A stretch of DNA of 64,000 nucleotides from Promicromonospora sp. AC04 (GTDB taxonomy: Bacteria; Actinomycetota; Actinomycetes; Actinomycetales; Cellulomonadaceae), in NCBI RefSeq assembly GCF_003058225.1, contig NZ_QBUG01000002.1, positions 310,001 through 374,000 on the forward strand, written 5' to 3'. The position numbers and the translations under genes are program-made. Each line of letters opens with the position of its first letter. Positions within the stretch are counted from its first letter, which is position 1. The notes below the pieces were generated by a model. That model made no database searches. It had not been told where the DNA came from and worked only from the letters and a program-made list of their open reading frames with translations. Shown here piece by piece: positions 57,969 to 64,000 of this stretch.

Positions 57969-59143
57969 AGGTCGTCGTGTACGTGCACCACATGGAGATC
58001 GGCGGCAGCCAGCTCAACGCCCTGGAGCTCGCCCGCGAGACGGCGGCCCGCGGGCACGACGTCGTCGTCCTCGCGCCCCCCGGTGGCGCCATGTGGGACG
58101 TCGCGCGCCGGTTCGGGCTGGACATGGTGACGCTCCCGACCCACCTGGTCTGGCCGTCGCCCAAGAACATGGCGCACGCGGTCTCGGCAGTGCGCCGCCT
58201 GCGCGCCGACGTCGTGCACGCCTACGAGTGGGGCCCCGCGATCGACGTCGCGCTCGGCCCGCACATGCTGCTGGGCACCCCGGCCGTCGTGACGACCCTG
58301 TCGATGTACGTCTCCGGCTACATCCCGCGGCACCTGCCGCTGATCGTGGGCACCCGCCGGCTCGAGCAGGAGGCAGCCACGATCTACCGGAACGTGCGGC
58401 TCATGGAGCCGCCGGTCGACACGACCACGAACTTCCCGCGGAGCGCCGGCGGCACCGCCGTGCGGGCACGGTGGGGATTCCGCCCCGACGACGTCGTCCT
58501 CGCCGTGGTCTGCCGCCTCACCGACGACCTCGACAAGACCGCCGGCGTCCTCGAGGCGATGGCCCTGGTCGAGCGCGGCGGCTGGAGCAGCGCGCTGTGC
58601 CTGCTCGTCGTGGGCGACGGCCCGCGGTCCGACGACGTCGCGGCGCGCGCCGAGGCGATCAACGCCGCGGTCGGGCGGCGCGCGGTCGTCGTGGCGGGTG
58701 CCCTGGACGACCCGCGCCCCGCCTACGACGCCGCCGACGTCGTGCTGGGGATGGGCAGCTCCGCGCTCAAGGGGATGGCGTTCGGGAAGCCGGTGGTGGT
58801 CCAGGGCGAGCGCGGCTTCTGGCGCCGCCTCGACGAGGAGAGCCTCCCGAGGTTCCTCGAACAGGGCTGGTACGGGTCCGACGGCCGGGGCGTGGCGGCG
58901 CTGGCGGACGCGCTGGAGCCGCTGGTCCGCCGGCCCGGCCTGCGCGCGACCCTCGGCACGTTCGGTCAGCGGCTCGTCGCCGACCGCTTCTCGCTGGCGG
59001 CGTCGGCCGGGCAGCTGGAGCAGATCTACCGCGACGCCGCTGTGGACGGCCGCCGCTCGGCCCTGTCCCTCGGCCGGACGGCCGCCGTCGTCGTACGGGA
59101 CACCGTGCGCGGCCGGTTGCGGGAGAGGCGACCTCGTGGCTGA
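57965..59143 (+). CDS. Glycosyltransferase, GT4 family
   Basis: A 392-residue GT-B enzyme. The N-terminal half has HHMEIGGSQLNALELARETAARGHDV (a clear GT4 opening with a Gly loop, about 8-33). The C-terminal half includes LAVVCRLTDDLDKTAGVLEA, LLVVGDGP and GMGSSALKGMAFGKPVVVQGE (about 270-290), the donor-binding E/GxxxxEA region in variant form. Probably it extends the surface polysaccharide on the cytoplasmic face. Its start overlaps the acyltransferase (ATGA) and its end overlaps the flippase start by eight bases, so it is a coupled operon member. Confidence 0.88.
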   Translation: MKVVVYVHHMEIGGSQLNALELARETAARGHDVVVLAPPGGAMWDVARRFGLDMVTLPTHLVWPSPKNMAHAVSAVRRLRADVVHAYEWGPAIDVALGPHMLLGTPAVVTTLSMYVSGYIPRHLPLIVGTRRLEQEAATIYRNVRLMEPPVDTTTNFPRSAGGTAVRARWGFRPDDVVLAVVCRLTDDLDKTAGVLEAMALVERGGWSSALCLLVVGDGPRSDDVAARAEAINAAVGRRAVVVAGALDDPRPAYDAADVVLGMGSSALKGMAFGKPVVVQGERGFWRRLDEESLPRFLEQGWYGSDGRGVAALADALEPLVRRPGLRATLGTFGQRLVADRFSLAASAGQLEQIYRDAAVDGRRSALSLGRTAAVVVRDTVRGRLRERRPRG

Positions 59144-60623
59144 CGTGTCGACCCTGAGCGGTCAGGTCGCGCGTGCCCTCCGCTGGAGCACCACCGGCAC
59201 CCTGGTGGTGCGGCTGGGGAACCTGGGCCTGGGGATCGTCATCGCCCGTATCGTGTCGCCGGAGGAGTTCGGCCTGTACGCGATCGCCCTGACGGTGCAG
59301 AGCGTCGTCATGGCCGTGGCGGACCTCGGCCTGAGCGCCGACCTGGTCCGCAGCCCCGACTTCGCGCGCCGCACCGGTCCGGTGGCGGTGCTCGGTGTGG
59401 TGACCGGGGGCTTCCTCACCGTGGCCGCCGCGTTGTCCGCCCCCGCGCTCGCGACGGCGATGGGCGGCTCCGGCGCGGCCGGGCCGATAGCGATCCTCTC
59501 CGTGACGTTCCTGCTCGCGGGGCTGGGCGTGGTCCCGTTCGCCACCCTCCAGCGGCGGCTCGACCAGCGCGGGCTGTTCCGCTCCAACGCCGTCGACTTC
59601 GGCGTGGGCGCCGCGGTGACCCTCGTCCTGGCGGCGCTCGGCCACGGATTGATCGGCCTGGCCGTGGGCCGGGTGGCCGGCCAGGCGTGCGGCGTCGCCA
59701 TGCAGTTCTGGCTCACGCGGACGTGGCTGCGGTTCTCCTGGGACCGGACGGTCGCGCGGTCCGTGCTGGCGTTCGGCCTGCCCGTCGCGGCGGCGAACCT
59801 GCTGTCCTGGGTGCTGCTGTCGGTCGACCGCGTGGTGCTCGGCAACACCGCCGGCGCCGTCGAGCTGGGCTACTACGTGCTGGCCGCGAACATCTCGATG
59901 TGGCCCATGACCCTGGTGGGCCAGGCGCTGCGGTCGGTGACGCTGCCCGCCTTCTCCCAGGTCCGCGAGCGCGCCCGGGCGGCGCTCGTCCCGCTGCTCG
60001 GGCCGGTGTGGTGGGCCGTCGCCGGGGCGGCGGCGATGCTCGCCGCGCTGGCTCACCCGGTGGTCGTGCTGGTCTACGGGTCCCGCTGGGAGCCGGCCGC
60101 GCAGATCCTGGTGCCGCTCGCCGTGGTCGGCGCGGTGCGGGTCGTCGCGGACGTCCTGGCCGGCTACCTGTACGCGCTCGGCCGGTCGCGGGGCGTCCTC
60201 GTGGTGCAGATCGTCTGGCTGGTGGCCCTGGTCCCCGCGGTAGTGGTGGGCGCCCGGGCCGGCGGGAGCACGGGCGTCGGCGTGGCGCAGGCAGTCGTGG
60301 CGATCGCCGTGCTGATCCCGGCCTACCTCGTGCTGCTCCGCCGGTCGCGGGACGAGGTCGGCGCCCTGGCCCGCGCGCTCGCCGTGCCCGGGCTCGCCGC
60401 GGCGGGCGCCGTCGTCGCGGGTATGGCCATCGCGGGCCGGGTCGGCGACCCGCTGCTGGGCGGCCTCCTCGGCGGCGCGACCACCCTCGTCGTCTACCTC
60501 GCCGCAACGCTCGCGTGGGTGCTGCCGCGCTGGCGCGCCGCCCGCACCACCCTCGACGGGCCGGACGACGAACAGCCGGCACCCGCCGTTCCCGCTGACC
60601 TACCGAGAGGAACGTCCCGATGA
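59136..60623 (+). CDS. Wzx-type oligosaccharide flippase (PST family)
   Basis: A 495-residue membrane protein with about 12-14 hydrophobic segments. The start VARALRWSTTGTLVVRLGNLGLGIVIARIVSPEEFGLYAIAL (in two parts, about 9-50) and the later DRVVLGNTAGAVELGYYVLAANIS (about 230-253) are characteristic of the polysaccharide-transport family. It would flip lipid-linked repeat units across the membrane. The GTG at 59136 has GGAGAGG 8 bases upstream and overlaps the previous gene by eight bases. The last 25 residues form a Pro/Asp-rich tail. A Wzy polymerase is not found in the window and might lie beyond the right edge. Confidence 0.9.
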   Translation: MADVSTLSGQVARALRWSTTGTLVVRLGNLGLGIVIARIVSPEEFGLYAIALTVQSVVMAVADLGLSADLVRSPDFARRTGPVAVLGVVTGGFLTVAAALSAPALATAMGGSGAAGPIAILSVTFLLAGLGVVPFATLQRRLDQRGLFRSNAVDFGVGAAVTLVLAALGHGLIGLAVGRVAGQACGVAMQFWLTRTWLRFSWDRTVARSVLAFGLPVAAANLLSWVLLSVDRVVLGNTAGAVELGYYVLAANISMWPMTLVGQALRSVTLPAFSQVRERARAALVPLLGPVWWAVAGAAAMLAALAHPVVVLVYGSRWEPAAQILVPLAVVGAVRVVADVLAGYLYALGRSRGVLVVQIVWLVALVPAVVVGARAGGSTGVGVAQAVVAIAVLIPAYLVLLRRSRDEVGALARALAVPGLAAAGAVVAGMAIAGRVGDPLLGGLLGGATTLVVYLAATLAWVLPRWRAARTTLDGPDDEQPAPAVPADLPRGTSR

Positions 60624-61801
60624 CCGAGACCGTGACCACGACTCCCCCGGCGCCTCTGCGGCAGCCGGTGCCCTTCGTGGACCTGCAGGCACAGACCGAC
60701 GAGGTCACCCACGACGTCCGCGAGCGCTGGGACCGGATCCTGCGCACGTCCGGGTTCGTGCTCGGACCCGACGTCGAGCAGTTCGAGCGCGAGTTCGCCG
60801 CCTACTCCGGGGCGCGGCACGCCGTCGGCGTCGGCAACGGGACGGATGCCCTGGAGATCGCCTTCCAGGCGGCGGGGATCGGCCCGGGCGACGAGGTGAT
60901 CGTCCCGGCCAACACGTTCTTCGCGACGGCGGAGGCGGTCCTGCGGTCCGGCGCCACGCTGGTGCCCGCCGACGTCGACGACGACTTCCTGCTGGACCCG
61001 CGGGACGTCGCGGGCCGGCTCACGGCGCGCACCCGAGCGGTCGTCGCCGTCCACCTGTACGGGCAGATGGCGCCTGTGGCGCGGCTGCGCGAGGTGGTGG
61101 GCCCCGACGTCCTCCTCGTCGAGGACGCGGCCCAGTCCCAGGGCGCGAGCCGGGACGGGTTCCGCTCGGGCGGGGCGGGCGACGTCGCCGCCACGAGCTT
61201 CTACCCGGGCAAGAACCTGGGCGCGTTCGGCGACGGCGGCGCGGTGCTGACGTCCGTCGACGACGTCGCCGAGCGGGCGCGCCGCCTGCGCAACCACGGC
61301 GGCGTCAACCGGTACGAGCACCTGGAGGTCGGGGCCAACTCGCGCCTGGACGCGCTGCAGGCCGCCGTCCTGTCCGTGAAGCTGACCAGGCTCGACGCCT
61401 GGAACGCGCAGCGGTCGGCCGCCGCGGCCCGGTACGCGGCCCTCCTCGCGGACGCGCTCGGGGACGTCCCCGAGGTCGTGGCGCCGCGCGAGCTGCCGGG
61501 GGCCGCGCACGTGTGGCACCTGTACGTGGTGCGGGTGCCGGACCGGGCGGCGGTGTCGGAGGCGCTCGGGGCCGCCGGGATCGGGCACGGCATCCACTAC
61601 CCGGCCCCGATCCACCTGCTGCCCGCGACGGCTCACCTGGGCTTCGGCCCCGGCACCGCCCCGCGGGCCGAGGCGCACACCGACCAGATCCTCTCGCTGC
61701 CGATGTTCCCGGGCCTCACCGGGGCCCAGCAGGAGCGCGTCGTCGGCGTGCTGCGGGACGCCGTCACCGGACGGCCCGCACGCCGGGCGGTGGCGGGATG
61801 A
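60620..61801 (+). CDS. DegT/DnrJ/EryC1/StrS-family sugar aminotransferase 2
   Basis: A 393-residue PLP enzyme. VPFVDLQAQTDEV (about 17-29), GNGTDALEIAFQAAG, VIVPANTFFATAEA (about 93), EDAAQSQGA (about 172) and the PLP Lys in SFYPGKNLGAFGDGG (about 193-207) match the TylB/FdtB/QdtB branch, which makes dTDP-3-amino-3,6-dideoxyhexoses. It differs from aminotransferase 1 in the residues around the Lys, so the two likely act on different sugars. It overlaps both neighbours by four bases (ATGA). No dTDP-glucose synthesis genes (rmlA, rmlB) are present; they would be needed from elsewhere. Confidence 0.9.
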   Translation: MTETVTTTPPAPLRQPVPFVDLQAQTDEVTHDVRERWDRILRTSGFVLGPDVEQFEREFAAYSGARHAVGVGNGTDALEIAFQAAGIGPGDEVIVPANTFFATAEAVLRSGATLVPADVDDDFLLDPRDVAGRLTARTRAVVAVHLYGQMAPVARLREVVGPDVLLVEDAAQSQGASRDGFRSGGAGDVAATSFYPGKNLGAFGDGGAVLTSVDDVAERARRLRNHGGVNRYEHLEVGANSRLDALQAAVLSVKLTRLDAWNAQRSAAAARYAALLADALGDVPEVVAPRELPGAAHVWHLYVVRVPDRAAVSEALGAAGIGHGIHYPAPIHLLPATAHLGFGPGTAPRAEAHTDQILSLPMFPGLTGAQQERVVGVLRDAVTGRPARRAVAG

Positions 61802-63057
61802 GCACCGGGGCGCTCGACCGGGCGGCCGCCGCGTGGCGCGGCTGGGTGGACCGGCACGCGACAGGCGGTAGGACGACGGGCAGGCCGGGCGCGGGCCGGC
61901 TCGTCCAGGTGCTCGGCCGGGGCGTCCGGTCCCCGCTGCCCGCGCGCGTGGTCCGACGGCGGCCGCCGTCGGCCCCGGAGTCCCGGCCTCGCGTCTCGGT
62001 GGTGGTGCCGTGCTTCAACTACGGCCGGTTCCTGCCGCAGACCGTCGGCAGCCTCGTCACCCAGGCGGGCGTTGACGTCGAGGTGATCATCGTCGACGAC
62101 GCCTCGACCGACGACAGCCTGGTCGTGGCACGTGAGCTGGCCGCCCGGCACCCGGGCGTGCACGTCGTCGCGAACCCGCGGAACGCGGGCCAGGTCGAGT
62201 CCTTCAACCGGGGCTGGGAGCGCAGCACGGGCGAGCTCGTCGTGCGGCTGGACGCTGACGACCTGCTGCCGCCCGGCGCGCTCGCGCGCGCGGCGGCAGT
62301 GCTGGAGCAGCACCCGGAGGTCGGGCTGGTCTACGGCCACCCGCACCACTTCGACGACGGGACGACGCCGGAGCCGGCGCTCGGCGACCTGACCTGGACC
62401 GTCTGGGACGGGCGCGAGTGGCTGGCCGAGCGGTGCCGGACCGGCGTCAGCTGCATCACCTCCCCCGAGGTGGTCATGCGCGCCGACCTGCTCAAGGACG
62501 TCGGGCCGCTGGACCCGCGGCTGCGGTTCACGATGGACGTGGAGATGTGGCTGCGGCTCGCCGCCGTCGGCGACGTCGCCTACGTGGGCGGCGCCGACCA
62601 GGCGCTGCACCGCGAGCACGCGGGCAGCCTGAGCGTGAACGAGGGGTCCGGCGCGCTGCTGGACCTGCGGGCGCGCGCGGACGCGTACGACCGGCTGTTC
62701 GCCAACGTCGGCGACCGGCTCCCCGACGCGCGAGCGCTGCACGACCGGGCGCGCGCCGCGCTGGCCCGGGACGCGCTGCGGTACGCGGCGGCGGCCGCCG
62801 ACCGGCGGGAGCCGCCCTCGAGCAGCTCGTCCGGGGACCACTCGGCAGCGGTCTATCTGGCGCTTGCGGCCGACGTCTGGCCGCCGTCCCGCTCGTGGCC
62901 GTTGACCGCGCGCGTCGTCAAGCGGGCGAGGCAGAGGGAGCGGGCGGACCGCGCCGGGCAGGGCCGCCGACCCGGACCGGGCGCCGTCGCCCGCCGGGTG
63001 GCCCGCCGCGCCCGCACCGAGCTGATGTACCTGCGCTGGGCTACGTCCGGCCTGTGA
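61798..63057 (+). CDS. Glycosyltransferase family 2
   Basis: A 419-residue GT-A enzyme. An about 65-residue basic tail precedes the fold. RVSVVVPCFNYGRFLPQTVGSL (about 66-85, in two parts), VIIVDDASTDDS (about 96-107), NAGQVESFNRG and LDADDLLPPG (about 148-157, DxD-like) give the nucleotide-sugar and metal sites. TMDVEMWLRLAAVG (about 244) is the acceptor-side motif. The C-terminal 100 residues are Arg/Ala-rich. It overlaps the preceding aminotransferase (ATGA). Sugar unknown. Confidence 0.9.
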   Translation: MSTGALDRAAAAWRGWVDRHATGGRTTGRPGAGRLVQVLGRGVRSPLPARVVRRRPPSAPESRPRVSVVVPCFNYGRFLPQTVGSLVTQAGVDVEVIIVDDASTDDSLVVARELAARHPGVHVVANPRNAGQVESFNRGWERSTGELVVRLDADDLLPPGALARAAAVLEQHPEVGLVYGHPHHFDDGTTPEPALGDLTWTVWDGREWLAERCRTGVSCITSPEVVMRADLLKDVGPLDPRLRFTMDVEMWLRLAAVGDVAYVGGADQALHREHAGSLSVNEGSGALLDLRARADAYDRLFANVGDRLPDARALHDRARAALARDALRYAAAAADRREPPSSSSSGDHSAAVYLALAADVWPPSRSWPLTARVVKRARQRERADRAGQGRRPGPGAVARRVARRARTELMYLRWATSGL

Positions 63058-63073
63058 CCGAGGAGACCTGCCG

Positions 63074-64000
63074 ATGAACCGGCTGACCAGAGCTACCGCG
63101 AAGATCCGCCGCCTGCGCCGTGCGGGCGTCCGCGGGGTGGCGCAGCGCGCCGCCGCCCGCGCCTACCGGGCCACCGACGCCCGCTCGCTGAGCTTCCAGC
63201 TCGACGCCGCGGACATCGCCGGCCGGGTCCCGGTCGCGCTGCCCGTGCCGGTCTCCACGCTGGTGGACCGGCCGCTGACCGTGGGGTGGGTGACGTCCCC
63301 GCCCGCCGCGGGCTCGGGCGGGCACACCACCCTGTTCCGCATGGTCGAGGGGCTCGAGGCGCGGGGACACCGGTGCGTCGTGTTCCTGTACGACCGGCAC
63401 GGCCTGGACATCGCCCAGCGGACCGAGGAGCTGCGGAGCGGCTGGCCCGGTGTGCGCGCCGAGGTCAGGGACGCGCGCGCGGGCATCAGCGGCGTCGACG
63501 CGGTGGTGGCGTCGTCGTGGGAGTCCGCCCACGTCGTCCTGGCCCACTGCCGCAAGCCCGCCCACCGGCTGTACTTCGTGCAGGACTACGAGCCGTACTT
63601 CTACCCGCGCGGGTCGGAGTACGAGCTGGCGGCCATGACGTACCGGTTCCCGTTCCGCCGCATCGCGCTCGGCGACATGGTGGCCGGCTGCCTCCGGTCC
63701 GAGCTGGGGCAGGACAGCGACGTCGTCCCGTTCGGGTGCGACACCCGCACCTACCACCTCCCCCGGGAGGAGACGCCCCGGTCCGGGGTGGTGCTCTACG
63801 CGAAGCCCGACGTCGGCCGCCGGGGCTACCTGCTGGCCGCCCTGGCGCTGGAGCGCTTTCACCGCGCGCACCCGGACCAGGAGATCCACGTCTACGGCTC
63901 GCAGCCGACGGATCTGCCGGTCCCGGTGACGTTCCACGGCCGCCTCACGCCCGCGGAGCTCAACACCCTCTACGGGCGCGTCACAGCGGGCATCGCGATG
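63074..64000 (+). CDS. WsaF-like glycosyltransferase (GT4), C-terminus beyond the window
   Basis: 309 codons are visible; the gene leaves the right edge. LYFVQDYEPYFYP (about 163-175) with the following ELAAMTYRFPFRRIALGD recalls the rhamnosyltransferase WsaF and relatives. SPPAAGSGGHTTLFRMVEGL (about 78-97) is the acceptor-side Gly loop. VVPFGCDT (about 220) is followed by VVLYAKPDVGRRGYLL, the start of the donor-binding half. GAGGAG lies 7 bases before the ATG at 63074, and 16 bases separate it from the previous stop, so it continues the operon. A rhamnose-containing surface glycan would fit. Confidence 0.87.
   Translation, partial: MNRLTRATAKIRRLRRAGVRGVAQRAAARAYRATDARSLSFQLDAADIAGRVPVALPVPVSTLVDRPLTVGWVTSPPAAGSGGHTTLFRMVEGLEARGHRCVVFLYDRHGLDIAQRTEELRSGWPGVRAEVRDARAGISGVDAVVASSWESAHVVLAHCRKPAHRLYFVQDYEPYFYPRGSEYELAAMTYRFPFRRIALGDMVAGCLRSELGQDSDVVPFGCDTRTYHLPREETPRSGVVLYAKPDVGRRGYLLAALALERFHRAHPDQEIHVYGSQPTDLPVPVTFHGRLTPAELNTLYGRVTAGIAM

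Overview
The window is very G+C-rich DNA with dense coding, many GTG starts, many leaderless genes and actinobacterial hallmarks: monomeric NADP isocitrate dehydrogenase, a PerM-type DUF6350 protein beside sucCD and purN, CD225/septum-formation proteins, DUF3017, and a ZTP riboswitch on purH. The best inference is a member of the Micrococcales near Promicromonosporaceae/Cellulomonadaceae; the species cannot be named from sequence alone.

Layout. 1-5.0 kb: a large secreted amylopullulanase on the minus strand, running off the left edge, behind a MalR-like operator. 5.2-8.0 kb: GNAT acetyltransferase, DHA2-type MFS exporter and a frameshifted RibD/DHFR-like gene. 8.1-11.7 kb: one polypeptide carrying both halves of an asymmetric ABC exporter. 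12-15.4 kb: icd and mdh. 15.6-19.7 kb: an aquaporin with an acidic tail and three tandem CD225/septum-formation paralogues. 19.8-23.6 kb: DUF3017, a ferredoxin-reductase-like flavoprotein, and purH with its riboswitch. 23.66-24.72 kb: a small AbiE island (intact antitoxin, truncated toxin) bracketed by a perfect 25-bp direct repeat. 24.8-28.3 kb: KstD-like dehydrogenase, TetR repressor and SDR, with a perfect operator. 28.3-31.7 kb: two related MFS exporters flanking an ArsR-like regulator. 31.8-33.5 kb: an AlbA_2/Schlafen-type ATP-binding regulator with an A+T-rich palindrome. 33.6-38.3 kb: purN, perM, sucD, sucC. 38.5-39.5 kb: hydrolase remnant, small HTH protein and Clp N-domain protein with twin operators. 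39.7-47.1 kb: a 1254-residue secreted subtilase, a three-gene operon of unknown envelope proteins and a polytopic membrane protein. 47.2-49.1 kb: OatA-like acyltransferase; 49.5-52.2 kb: pcrA. 52.5 kb to the right edge: a surface-polysaccharide cluster (three or more glycosyltransferases, amino-sugar enzymes, flippase), continuing beyond the window.

How the genes work together. icd, mdh and sucCD are tricarboxylic-acid-cycle genes, and icd and sucC share an operator-like palindrome. purH, purN and perM sit in the neighbourhood known from Mycobacterium. In the polysaccharide cluster a Gfo/Idh oxidoreductase, epimerase, two DegT/StrS aminotransferases and a left-handed beta-helix acyltransferase would make acylated amino sugars, which glycosyltransferases assemble and a Wzx-type flippase exports. 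The promoter regions of its first two genes share clustered GGGTGA motifs.

Intergenic structure is unusual. Most gene ends carry long, near-perfect hairpins (14-32 bp arms). Two hairpin families are each present twice, and one 213-bp segment holds three direct and three inverted copies of one motif with exact 41-bp spacing of the direct copies. No tRNA, rRNA, CRISPR array or insertion sequence was recognised.
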